NCBI GenBank assembly: GCA_036508635.1
Contig: DATCGY010000022.1
Location: 1-12,273 of the forward strand
From: FEN-727 sp036508635
GTDB lineage: Bacteria; Actinomycetota; Geothermincolia; Fen-727; Anoxymicrobiaceae
DNA: 12,273 nucleotides
Direction of reading: 5' to 3'
Shown: piece after piece, positions 1-7,073 of the stretch
Layout: the number at the start of each line of letters is the position of its first letter
Numbering within the stretch: position 1 is the first letter of the stretch
Position numbers and translations under genes: made by a program
The notes under the pieces: model-generated
What the model was told of the DNA's origin: nothing
Databases searched by the model: none
Seen by the model: the letters and a program-made list of their open reading frames with translations, nothing else

Positions 1-1
1 G

Positions 2-283
2 TTCAAGCTCTCAAGATGCTTTGACGGTGGTGCCCATGCCCGGACCGAGAGCAGAATCGAACTTTTCTTCAAGCACAGGGTGCTTGACAGGTGGATCCCG
101 TTCGGAAGTACCGTCTGCCCTTTCTGCGGCTACTCAAGGGACGAGGTAGTTTCCGGGGCGCTAACCGAGAGACGCGGAGGTGCCGGTCACGATGCCGTGA
201 GAAAGATGGCCAGGTTGCTTCCGTTCTTCAACCGCACCAGGCGGAAGTGGACTTTCGCGATTTATTCCGCTGATCGCGTCTGA
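2..283 (+). CDS. C-terminal end of an unrecognised protein, cut by the left edge
   Basis: The reading frame is open from the first bases of the window and ends at a TGA at 281-283, giving about 93 C-terminal residues; the true start lies to the left. A GTG at 80 could act as a start but has no good ribosome site and the frame stays open before it, so I read this as the tail of a longer protein. Visible features are a CPFCGY motif, a basic stretch near the end (FFNRTRRKW) and the ending TFAIYSADRV. I do not recognise the family. A polysaccharide-linked enzyme such as a methyltransferase or glycosyltransferase would fit the neighbours, but that is inference. The next gene starts 19 bases downstream on the same strand, so the two are probably co-transcribed. 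Confidence 0.5.
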   Translation, partial: FKLSRCFDGGAHARTESRIELFFKHRVLDRWIPFGSTVCPFCGYSRDEVVSGALTERRGGAGHDAVRKMARLLPFFNRTRRKWTFAIYSADRV

Positions 284-302
284 GCAGGGTTAAGTTCGAA
301 GA

Positions 303-836
303 ATGAACGCGGCTGGCATGATCAGTATGATAAAAGAGGTAGCATTGCAGGCGCTATTAGAAACAAAGACGGGCGCACGGTTGCTGGAACGGGTCAAGAG
401 AAGCCGGGCAAGATGGCGTCACCGCAAGATCCGTCCCGAGTATCGATACCCGCATCGAACGATCCGCAGGGGCTCGATATCCATTGGCGAGGGAACGGCG
501 CTCGGCATGATCGAGATCGATCTCACCGGCGATGTGACGATCGGAGAGCATTGCATAATAAGCAGCGGCGCGAAGATATTCACGCACCGCCACAAGTTTC
601 TGGAAGGCGAGGTCCCAAATATCGTCGAGGAGAAACGAATATCTTTCTCAAGCCTGAAGATCGGTGACAATGTCTATGTCGGCGAATCCGCGATGATTCT
701 CCCGCAGGTGGAAGAGATCGGTGACGACGCCATAATCGGGGCGTGTGCGGTGCTGACAAAAAACGTCGGGCGGGGGCAGATATGGGCCGGCAACCCTGCG
801 CGGCTAATAGGCAACAGGTCGGATACGGGGGATTGA
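303..836 (+). CDS. Hexapeptide-repeat (left-handed beta-helix) acyltransferase
   Basis: This 177-residue protein is a probable O- or N-acyltransferase of the WcaF/maltose-acetyltransferase type, which moves an acetyl group from acetyl-CoA to a sugar. From about residue 58 it shows the isoleucine/valine-spaced hexapeptide pattern of a left-handed beta-helix (IGEGTALG, LTGDVTIGEHC, LKIGDNVYVGESA, IGDDAIIGACAVL). A THRHKF segment (His95, His97) sits where this family carries its catalytic histidine, and the end has the usual WAGNPARLIG motif. The first 55 residues are basic and helical-looking and may sit on the membrane surface or pack on the helix. The ATG at 303 has only a weak ribosome site; ATG at 318 or 327 are alternatives. 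It lies between the left-edge gene and a methyltransferase on the same strand, which suggests a role in decorating a glycan. Substrate unknown. Confidence 0.85.
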   Translation: MNAAGMISMIKEVALQALLETKTGARLLERVKRSRARWRHRKIRPEYRYPHRTIRRGSISIGEGTALGMIEIDLTGDVTIGEHCIISSGAKIFTHRHKFLEGEVPNIVEEKRISFSSLKIGDNVYVGESAMILPQVEEIGDDAIIGACAVLTKNVGRGQIWAGNPARLIGNRSDTGD

Positions 837-863
837 GCGCCAGCTTCCCAGGGAGGCAACGGC

Positions 864-1820
864 ATGGAGGACGCTGAAAAATGCATATTATGCTCCAGTG
901 ATAATCTGAAGACCATCTGGAGTCACACTTTCAGGAGACCGGGCCTTCCAGGTGGTCCCGCGCCGGGCGCGGTTAGTACCTACGTGTCTGACAGGCTCTC
1001 GTTCCTTTTTGAATGCCTGGTCGCGGACTCCGACGAGACGTCGTTCCGCGTCGTGGAGTGCCGGGAATGCGGGATGGTGTTCAACAACCCCAGGCTTACA
1101 GTAGAGGAGATGGCCGAGAAGTATCGTTACCTCTCGAATACCCCGGGTACCCAGGCTGCAATGTACAAGCCACATCCTCCGGGGCGCGGCGAACGCGCGG
1201 ACTTCATTTACGGCTGGATACGCGACGTGCGACGCCCGGAGCCCCGGTCTCTGAGGATTCTCGATTACGGAGGGGGGGACGGGCTGAACCTGGTTCCCTT
1301 TGCTCAGGAGAACGACTGCCTGGTCGTCGATTACGTCGAACACCCCGTTCCGCCCGGGGTGAGATACGCGCACGGAGACGTTGAGAGCATGGCCGGCGAG
1401 GAGGCCTTTGACCTGATACTCTTATGTCACACGCTTGAACACCTGGTACAACCCGTTGAGCTGGTCCGCCGTTTGGGGTCGCATCTCGCGGACGAAGGGC
1501 TCTTATACCTGGAGGTCCCTGTAGGAGTGTTCAGGGAATGGAGGAAACAGGCTGAGCCGCTTACCCACATCAACTTCTTCTCCGAGGCTACCGTCGTCCG
1601 TTGCCTCAGCGAGGCCGGCCTTTTTCCAGGCAGGGTTTCGACTGACTACAGGCAGGGAACGAGCGGGCGCTCGTGGGCCATCAGCGCTATCGCTTCAAGA
1701 GAGAAACCCGCCGGAGATCATTCCCTCAAGTGTCGTGGCACCCGACGCCAGATGGTGAATCCGGCCTATTACATCAGGCCGGGATTGAAGAAGTTGAGAA
1801 AGATGGCACGGCGCTCCTAG
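864..1820 (+). CDS. Class I SAM-dependent methyltransferase with N-terminal CxxC zinc module
   Basis: This 318-residue cytosolic protein should transfer a methyl group from S-adenosylmethionine. The N-terminus carries two cysteine pairs, CILC (7-10) and CREC (66-69), followed by GMVFNNPRL. That arrangement is typical of a group of methyltransferases found in polysaccharide and nucleotide-sugar clusters and probably binds zinc. The SAM-binding motif I is LDYGGGDG (133-140), an acidic VVDYVEH follows, and LCHTLEHL (187-194) matches the later motif of the Methyltransf_23-like fold; THINFFS (234-240) is also common in this group. The tail (about 285-318) is basic. The ATG at 864 is supported by GGGAGG at 851-856. 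It follows the acyltransferase by 27 bases, so the two probably share a transcript. A sugar or C-methyltransferase is likely; the acceptor is unknown. A run of seven G (1272-1278) encodes motif I. Confidence 0.88.
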   Translation: MEDAEKCILCSSDNLKTIWSHTFRRPGLPGGPAPGAVSTYVSDRLSFLFECLVADSDETSFRVVECRECGMVFNNPRLTVEEMAEKYRYLSNTPGTQAAMYKPHPPGRGERADFIYGWIRDVRRPEPRSLRILDYGGGDGLNLVPFAQENDCLVVDYVEHPVPPGVRYAHGDVESMAGEEAFDLILLCHTLEHLVQPVELVRRLGSHLADEGLLYLEVPVGVFREWRKQAEPLTHINFFSEATVVRCLSEAGLFPGRVSTDYRQGTSGRSWAISAIASREKPAGDHSLKCRGTRRQMVNPAYYIRPGLKKLRKMARRS

Positions 1821-1855
1821 GGGCGTTCGGGTACGAAACAGGGCTGGGGAGCTGA
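1821..1855. other. Short convergent junction between plus and minus operons
   Basis: Only 35 bases separate the stop of the methyltransferase from the stop of the epimerase. The best inverted repeat is TTCG/CGAA around a four-base loop, too weak to call a terminator, and no T-run is present for either direction. Transcripts from both sides may therefore run into each other. Confidence 0.5.
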
Positions 1856-2935
1856 TCAACCGAGGCTCTCGAACTCCGAGATCAGGTCGACGATCTTCTC
1901 GCAGGCGTGCCCATCACCGAACAGCGGGGCGCGCGCTCCGGCGGGCGAGAACGACCGAAGCGCTTCTTCGAGGAGAGCCGGGTCCGCGCCGGTCACCACG
2001 CACCAGCCCGCAATGACTGTCTCGGGCCATGCGCCGACCTTATCGATGCTGACGCATGGAACTCCGCAGAAGAACGACTCCTTGCTGACCCCGCCCGAGT
2101 CCGTTACGACAATGCGCGCGTTCTTCATCAGGGCAACCATGGCCGGGTAGTTTACCGGCTTAACGAGCAGCATCATATCGTCTCTCTCCAGATCCCCGAG
2201 CATGCCGAACCTTTCGAGGTTCGCACGTGTTCTGGGGTGAAGAGGCAGGACGGTTTTCTCGCCGCTCGAACGGACGCCGTCGATTATGTTCCTCAAGGAT
2301 GTTTCGCTATCCGAGTTGTGGGGTCGATGCATTGTCATCAACACATATTTCCCTTGCTCGATTCCATACGATTCCAGGACGCCCTTGCCCGATACCACCG
2401 CGGTGCTTGTCTTCAGGAAGATGTCGTACATGACATCACCGGTAACGTGTACCTCTTCGGTGATGCCCTCGTTTCGCAGGTTCAAAGCGGAGTGCTCGGT
2501 CGGGGCGAAGCGTAGTTTGGAGAGGCGGTCTGTCACAACCCTGTTGACCTCTTCGGGGATGCTCATGTCGTATTGCCGAGGACCGGCTTCTACGTGGGCA
2601 ATAGGTAGCTGCAGCTTTGCCGCGGCAAGCGCACCGGCAAGCGTCGAATTGGTGTCGCCGTACAGTAGCACCAATCCTGGTTTTATCTCACCGAACAGAT
2701 CTTCGAGCCCCACCATCATTGCCGCGGTCTGCCTGGCGTGGGAGCCTGAGCCGACGCTGAGGTTGTAATCCGGCTCGGGTATTTTCAGCGCTTCGAACTG
2801 CTCCGCGCAGAGTTCATAGTCGTAATGCTGCCCGGTGTTGACAAGAATCTCCTCGTGGCAAGATCGGAGCACCGGCGAGAGCGCCGCCTCCTTGACGAAT
2901 TGGGGCCTTGTGCCCACAACGCATGCAACTTTCAA
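1856..2935 (-). CDS. wecB: Non-hydrolysing UDP-GlcNAc 2-epimerase family protein (WecB/WbpI type)
   Basis: This 359-residue GT-B-fold enzyme inverts C2 of a UDP-N-acetyl sugar. Visible family motifs are VGTRPQFVK (7-15), YGDTNSTLAG (92-101), HVEAG (114-118), PEEVNR (127-132), MHR (202-204), PLHPR (231-235) and DSGG (279-282). Residues matching the catalytic or binding set described for E. coli WecB (Arg10, an Asp, two Glu, a His) are present as Arg10, Asp94, Glu116, Glu128/129 and His203. Because the operon holds the other four enzymes, the likely substrate is UDP-GlcNAc(3NAc)A, as for P. aeruginosa WbpI, giving UDP-ManNAc(3NAc)A; this choice is inference, and simple UDP-GlcNAc/UDP-ManNAc conversion remains possible. 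Oddities: HRPHN where HRxEN is usual, GPRQ for GLRS, and GAWPET near the end. The start is TTG, supported by AAGGAG six bases upstream. It is the last gene of the minus operon. Confidence 0.9.
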   Translation of the reverse strand: MKVACVVGTRPQFVKEAALSPVLRSCHEEILVNTGQHYDYELCAEQFEALKIPEPDYNLSVGSGSHARQTAAMMVGLEDLFGEIKPGLVLLYGDTNSTLAGALAAAKLQLPIAHVEAGPRQYDMSIPEEVNRVVTDRLSKLRFAPTEHSALNLRNEGITEEVHVTGDVMYDIFLKTSTAVVSGKGVLESYGIEQGKYVLMTMHRPHNSDSETSLRNIIDGVRSSGEKTVLPLHPRTRANLERFGMLGDLERDDMMLLVKPVNYPAMVALMKNARIVVTDSGGVSKESFFCGVPCVSIDKVGAWPETVIAGWCVVTGADPALLEEALRSFSPAGARAPLFGDGHACEKIVDLISEFESLG

Positions 2936-3023
2936 GCTCTGTCTCCTTTACGTGGGACAGCGGTCCGAAACGATGAACCAGTTTATTCCATAGACCTTTA
3001 CTACCCGCCGTTCCACCGCCTGG
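2936..3023 (-). promoter_or_regulatory. 88-base leader and strong ribosome site before the TTG-started epimerase
   Basis: This is the longest gap between genes in the minus operon. It holds AAAGGAG (about 2943-2949) placed to drive the TTG start at 2935, which decides the start codon. CTGTC and GACAG (plus-strand 2939-2943 and 2956-2960) are inverted repeats of five bases that would put most of the ribosome site in a 12-base loop. The stem is short and may be chance. I see no convincing -35/-10 pair. Confidence 0.45.
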
Positions 3024-4412
3024 TTAGTCACGCCGCGCCCCTGAGATGGTATCCAGTATCAAAGCAAAGTCATTCGCGTGTTTATCCCAACCATAGCTCT
3101 GAATATCAACTTCGTGACCGCGATAAGCGACCGCGCCCGTCGCGCGCCACTCCTTAAACCAGTCTGCCAGGACCGCCTTGACTTCCTGGTGAGATGATAC
3201 CGAAACGCCGGCTCCAGTTTGTTCCAGCAGCTCGTCAAGCAATCCTCCGGCCGGGTTCCATGCCAGTATCGGGCGGCGAGCGCCCAGATACTCGAAGACC
3301 TTGCCTCCGTAACCGGTAGCACTATATGCGTCATCCCAAGCGAGAATGAGCAGCGCGGTAGATTCCCGCTCGCGCTCTATCACTTCCTGTCGACTTACTA
3401 CATCGTTGACTTCGAGCACTTCGGGGTGCGTGAGGGAGGCTTTCACTTCCTGCACTACGGGATCGTACGGGCCATAGAGCCTGACCAGGAGCTCGTCATG
3501 GCTTATCGCGCCTTCGTTGAGGAGCTCTTCTACCGCTCTCATGAATCCAGCGGGACTCCTTTTATCACCATAGAACATTCCGGCATAGGTGATCACGAAT
3601 CTGTCCCTGGAGGGCTCGACGTGGCCGCGGAAATCATCTGGATCAAAAGCATTCGTTATGCAGTCTACCCCGCCCTCGCGGTCACCGTGCAGCTCTCTCA
3701 ACATACCGGCCAGCGGTTCTGAAACGGTCACTATCGCACTGGATCTCTCCAGGACTTCTCTTTCCAACGCCCGAGTTGCCTTTAGTTCGAACGGGGTGAA
3801 CTGGAGATAGGGGTTCTGGGTCCAGGGATCCCTGAAGTCCGCTACCCACGGCAGGCCGCTCAGACGTTGTAGCGCGGCTGCAAGGATGTTATCTACAATA
3901 GGTGGCGAAGAGCTGTATATCGCATCGTACTGTCCGGACCGGAGCTCCTTGAAACCGCACATGAAAGCAAAAGGGATCCAGAGATTGTACCTGTCGGGGA
4001 ACGAAGCCCAGCGCTTGAGCCATCGAAGAACTCGCTCGAGTGGGCTCCTTTGGCCGGAGCTGCCGCCGGCGGATCTACTCAGAAGCGTTTCGGCACCCGG
4101 CCCCGCGGCTTTCATGAAACCTTTGCTTACCATGAAGTCTTTCATCGAAGTCAGGATATCGGGAAACGGCGCCCTTACGATCTTTACGCCGGGGAAAACC
4201 CCCTCGGATGCATCGCCTTTGCTCCACCGGGTCCTCTCGCGGCCGACCGTGAGGATTGTCGGTGACCAACCACAGGACGGAAGATACCTGGCCAGCTTCG
4301 TGGTACGTATGCTCCCCCCCGCTCCGGTGGGGGGGTAGTTGTAACTGATCATCAGGACTCGCTTCGTCGGCCCCGATATTTCTCTTACTTCACCGCGGCT
4401 CTTGTCGCTCAT
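3024..4412 (-). CDS. Family 4 (GT-B) glycosyltransferase
   Basis: This 462-residue protein should add a sugar from a nucleotide-sugar donor to a lipid-linked glycan at the cytoplasmic face of the membrane. The N-terminal Rossmann domain opens with VLMISYNYPPTGAGGS (19-34), the glycine-rich loop of GT4 enzymes. ADFRDPW (191-197) and ITNAFDPDDF (252-261) are typical of the group. The C-terminal domain starts near VITYAGMFYGDK (273-284) and carries KVFEYLGARRPILA (371-384), which belongs to the donor-binding EX7E region. The ATG at 4412 overlaps the flippase stop codon as ATGA and has AAAGG six bases upstream, so translation is probably coupled. The first 17 residues precede the domain and are polar. 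In P. aeruginosa O5 similar enzymes (WbpH, WbpJ) add the ManNAc3NAcA-type sugars, so this is a candidate for that step, but donor and linkage cannot be read from sequence. A C7/G7 hairpin-forming tract lies at 4314-4335. Confidence 0.9.
   Translation of the reverse strand: MSDKSRGEVREISGPTKRVLMISYNYPPTGAGGSIRTTKLARYLPSCGWSPTILTVGRERTRWSKGDASEGVFPGVKIVRAPFPDILTSMKDFMVSKGFMKAAGPGAETLLSRSAGGSSGQRSPLERVLRWLKRWASFPDRYNLWIPFAFMCGFKELRSGQYDAIYSSSPPIVDNILAAALQRLSGLPWVADFRDPWTQNPYLQFTPFELKATRALEREVLERSSAIVTVSEPLAGMLRELHGDREGGVDCITNAFDPDDFRGHVEPSRDRFVITYAGMFYGDKRSPAGFMRAVEELLNEGAISHDELLVRLYGPYDPVVQEVKASLTHPEVLEVNDVVSRQEVIERERESTALLILAWDDAYSATGYGGKVFEYLGARRPILAWNPAGGLLDELLEQTGAGVSVSSHQEVKAVLADWFKEWRATGAVAYRGHEVDIQSYGWDKHANDFALILDTISGARRD
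4314..4335. repeat. Perfect C7/G7 inverted repeat inside the GT4 gene
   Basis: Seven C (4314-4320) and seven G (4329-4335) flank an 8-base spacer, forming a perfect seven-pair G:C stem. The tract encodes the conserved YPPTGAGG loop of the glycosyltransferase about 75-100 bases after its start codon. It may simply reflect codon choice, but it could fold in the mRNA or be prone to slippage. Confidence 0.75.
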
Positions 4413-5935
4413 GCATCGCCTTTCCGTTCCCCGTGCCTTTTTCGCGCGTGCTTTATGGCGCGCCCGACGGCGGGGATTCGTTGCGCCAGATCAAGAGCAA
4501 ACCCGAACTCGCTCTTTGAATATTCTCCGATGATAATGAGCACAAGGAAATAGAGCATCGTGCCCCCCACGACCATCACCAGAAGGCCGATAAACCCATG
4601 GAGCCCGGCACCCATCATCCCATACAGGGCCGCGGTCATGGTTCCCGTCGCGAGACAGATTCGCAACGAGCTGAGCCACGGGAAATCCCAGGACATCAGC
4701 CTGATCGACATCACTATCAACATGACCATATACAGCAGGTAAGACAGGAACGTCGCCCATGCCGCGCCGGTGAACCCGTACTTCGGTATGAGGAAAAGAT
4801 TGAGCCCTATGTTGGCGGCGGTCGCTATGGCCATCGGGATGATGGTCTGCCTTGTTCTTTTCTTTATGAGGAACGCGTTTGCGGGAATCCACGAGATGTA
4901 GAAGAAAGTAATCCCAAGCGCAATGGGAAGGTACGCGGGCTCTGCCGGGATGTACTTGGTAGAGGTCGCTACCCTGGTGATGGGATCGCGAAGGACCACG
5001 ATTCCTACCATTGCCGGTACCAGTAGCATCAGGGTGTACCTCGTGATCTTCCCTATTAGAGTCACGGTCCTCTCCTCGCCCTCGCGCTCGTACACCTGCA
5101 TTATCACGGGCGCGGCGGCGAGCGCCACGAAGCTCGAGATTACACCGAGACTATTCGTCACCAGCGTATACACCATTGAATAGAGCCCGACCTGGTATGA
5201 ACCCTTGAACCCCTGCAACATGTACCTGTCGACAGCCGAGAGAACCTCGGAGAGAAAAGTGACGAAGATCAGGATAAATCCAAAGCTGAAGAAAGCCCGC
5301 TGCAGCGTTCGCGAGCTCTTTTTCCATTTGTAGTACTTGCCGGTCTTGATGACAATAAGCTCTATGGGGATGGCAATGATCAGAACGCCGAGCCAACCCC
5401 AGAATGGTCCCTTGACTCCCTGCCCCAGCCAGACGGCGATGCCCGCTCCGACGATATACCGGCAGAACGCGACGAACACCGATAGCGAGGCGTACTCCCA
5501 GGCCTGCTGCCGGGCGCGCATCAGTGCCTGGCCGATGTTGAATATAACCCATAGCGCAAAGACAGCGATGCCCAGGCATACTAGAACCCGGTATTTCCCC
5601 AATGGAAGCAAAAACGCCGCGACCGGCAGCATGATGCCCAGGAAGAGAACAAGGTAGATGGGAGTGAGGCTCAGCACGGTCGAGTAGAACACGTCGAGCT
5701 CTTCACGGTCCTCGTGCTCCGGATAGAACCTGATGATGCTGGTGGCAAGCCATGCGTAGAGTATCGGTGATCCCAACGCTATGGCCGTGTTTACGAGTGA
5801 GAATATCCCGTATTGCCTCGGGGGGAAGATGCGAGTGAGAATGGGGATTGCTATGAACCCGATCACGGCGACAACCGCGTTTGACGCCAGGTACCACGCG
5901 GAGTCCCTGCCTATCTCGATAAGCCTTTCCTTCAA
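4409..5935 (-). CDS. wzx: Wzx-like oligosaccharide flippase (MOP superfamily)
   Basis: This 508-residue integral membrane protein should flip a lipid-linked oligosaccharide from the cytoplasmic to the outer face of the inner membrane. The sequence is a series of about 12-14 hydrophobic segments separated by short charged loops. The opening (DSAWYLASNAVVAVIGFIA followed by PILTRIFPPRQYGIFSL) is the classic start of the polysaccharide-export MOP family. The segment NIGLNLFLIPKYGFTGAAWA in the last third is the other well-conserved block. The tail is strongly basic (KHARKRHGERKG), consistent with a cytoplasmic C-terminus. The start is TTG at 5935, supported by AGGGG six bases upstream. Its stop overlaps the GT4 start by four bases. 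It lies 25 bases after the aminotransferase gene. Its presence implies a Wzx/Wzy-type assembly route, although no polymerase is seen in the window. Confidence 0.92.
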   Translation of the reverse strand: MKERLIEIGRDSAWYLASNAVVAVIGFIAIPILTRIFPPRQYGIFSLVNTAIALGSPILYAWLATSIIRFYPEHEDREELDVFYSTVLSLTPIYLVLFLGIMLPVAAFLLPLGKYRVLVCLGIAVFALWVIFNIGQALMRARQQAWEYASLSVFVAFCRYIVGAGIAVWLGQGVKGPFWGWLGVLIIAIPIELIVIKTGKYYKWKKSSRTLQRAFFSFGFILIFVTFLSEVLSAVDRYMLQGFKGSYQVGLYSMVYTLVTNSLGVISSFVALAAAPVIMQVYEREGEERTVTLIGKITRYTLMLLVPAMVGIVVLRDPITRVATSTKYIPAEPAYLPIALGITFFYISWIPANAFLIKKRTRQTIIPMAIATAANIGLNLFLIPKYGFTGAAWATFLSYLLYMVMLIVMSIRLMSWDFPWLSSLRICLATGTMTAALYGMMGAGLHGFIGLLVMVVGGTMLYFLVLIIIGEYSKSEFGFALDLAQRIPAVGRAIKHARKRHGERKGDA

Positions 5936-5946
5936 GCGGATCCCCT
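5936..5946 (-). promoter_or_regulatory. Ribosome site deciding the TTG start of the flippase
   Basis: On the minus strand AGGGG (5942-5946) lies six bases before the TTG at 5935. The N-terminal sequence that follows matches the start of the flippase family, so TTG is a better choice than any downstream ATG. Confidence 0.6.
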
Positions 5947-5960
5947 GTCTGTCACCCCGT

Positions 5961-7073
5961 TCACGCTTGCACCGTATTCGTCACGGCGCATACACGCTCA
6001 ATCTCCTCGTCGGTCACACCGGGGAACATCGGGAGTGAGAGCACCTCCCTGGAGGCCTGTTCGCTCTGGGGAAATGCCCCCTCCTCGTAGCCAAGGTCGG
6101 CAAAGCAAGGTTGCAGGTGAAGAGGAAGCCCGTAGTGAACAGCCCTGCCCACTCCTGCACCGGAAAGCCTGTCGGCGACCGAATCGCGGTCGGACGCACG
6201 GATCGTATACTGGTGATACACATGTGTTCGCCCGGGGGCAACAGGCGGTGTTGATACCCCTCTCAGCCGCTGATTGTAGAGCCCGGCGATCCTGATGCGC
6301 TCGTCATTCCACCTGTCCAGACGGGGCAGCTTCACCCTGAGCAGCGCGGCCTGTACCTCGTCCAGCCTGCTGTTGATTCCCAGGACTTCGTGAAGGTACT
6401 TGGTTCGCGAGCCATGCGCGCGCAACATGCGGATGCTCTCCGCCAGTTTTCCGTCGTTGGTCACGATCATCCCGCCGTCGCCGGCGCAAGAGAGGTTCTT
6501 TGTCGGGAAGAAGCTGAAAGCTCCCGCCGCTCCAAACGAACCCACCTTCCTCTGGCCGTAGACGGCTCCGGTGGCTTGAGCACAGTCTTCAATGAGTTGG
6601 ATTCCATGCCCGCGAGCCAGTTCGAGGAGGGGGTCGATGTCCGCCGGCTGGCCAAAAAGATGTACTAATATTATCGCTTTCGTGCGAGGCGTAATCGCTC
6701 TCTCGACGAGCGAAGCATCCAGGTTGAACGTACCGGGTTCAATATCCGTGAAGACGGGCCTGGCCCCGCAGTTTGCTATCACCTCCGCGGTCGCGATGAA
6801 GGTGAAGGGAGTGGTTATGACCTCATCTCCGGGACCGATTCCCATCGCCTTCAGGGGTAGAAAGAGCGCATCCGTTCCCGACGCGACTCCCACCGCGTGC
6901 TCTACACCGATATAGTCCGCAAAATCCTGCTCGAATCTCTGAACCTGGGGACCAAGGATGTACTGGCCACTGCCAAGGCAAGCGCGCACGGCGGCATCCA
7001 TCTCGTCCTTGACCTCGCGGTATTGCCGAGTCAAGTCGATCATGGGCACTCTCAATCCGCTGCCTTGATCCAT
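5961..7073 (-). CDS. wbpE: DegT/DnrJ/EryC1/StrS-family sugar aminotransferase (WbpE/WlbC type)
   Basis: This 370-residue PLP enzyme should convert a 3-keto nucleotide sugar to its 3-amino form using glutamate. Family blocks are PMIDLTRQYREVKDEM (10-25), SGQYILGPQVQRFE (35-48), VGVASGTDAL (61-70), IEDCAQATGA (161-170) and FSFFPTKNLSCAGDGG (186-201). Lys192 is the expected PLP-binding lysine, with Asp163 and Gln166 contacting the cofactor. Length is normal. With a WbpB-type oxidoreductase and a WbpD-type acetyltransferase upstream, the likely substrate is UDP-3-keto-GlcNAcA, made into UDP-GlcNAc(3NH2)A. Glutamate gives 2-oxoglutarate, which WbpB-type partners can use to recycle NADH. The ATG at 7073 shares one base with the TAA of the acetyltransferase (TAATG), a coupled start. 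Sugar aminotransferases of this family also act at C4 or on other sugars, so substrate is inferred from context. Confidence 0.9.
   Translation of the reverse strand: MDQGSGLRVPMIDLTRQYREVKDEMDAAVRACLGSGQYILGPQVQRFEQDFADYIGVEHAVGVASGTDALFLPLKAMGIGPGDEVITTPFTFIATAEVIANCGARPVFTDIEPGTFNLDASLVERAITPRTKAIILVHLFGQPADIDPLLELARGHGIQLIEDCAQATGAVYGQRKVGSFGAAGAFSFFPTKNLSCAGDGGMIVTNDGKLAESIRMLRAHGSRTKYLHEVLGINSRLDEVQAALLRVKLPRLDRWNDERIRIAGLYNQRLRGVSTPPVAPGRTHVYHQYTIRASDRDSVADRLSGAGVGRAVHYGLPLHLQPCFADLGYEEGAFPQSEQASREVLSLPMFPGVTDEEIERVCAVTNTVQA

Noticed and set aside
888..1373. 161-codon minus-strand open frame opposite the methyltransferase
   Set aside because: The plus-strand gene has cysteine pairs and SAM motifs plus a good ribosome site; the antisense frame has none.
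1673..1855. Plus-strand open frame overlapping the methyltransferase end, considered as a frameshifted tail
   Set aside because: The methyltransferase frame itself ends normally after a basic tail, and the alternative frame adds no recognisable sequence.
1821..1855. Rho-independent terminator between the converging operons
   Set aside because: The only inverted repeat is four base pairs and no T-run follows it.
1907..2515. Long plus-strand open frame (about 202 codons) opposite the epimerase gene
   Set aside because: It is antisense to a gene with clear family motifs, has no recognisable domain, and such frames are expected opposite GC-rich coding DNA.
3219..3722. 167-codon plus-strand open frame opposite the GT4 gene
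   Set aside because: It is covered by a well-supported glycosyltransferase on the other strand and looks like a shadow frame.
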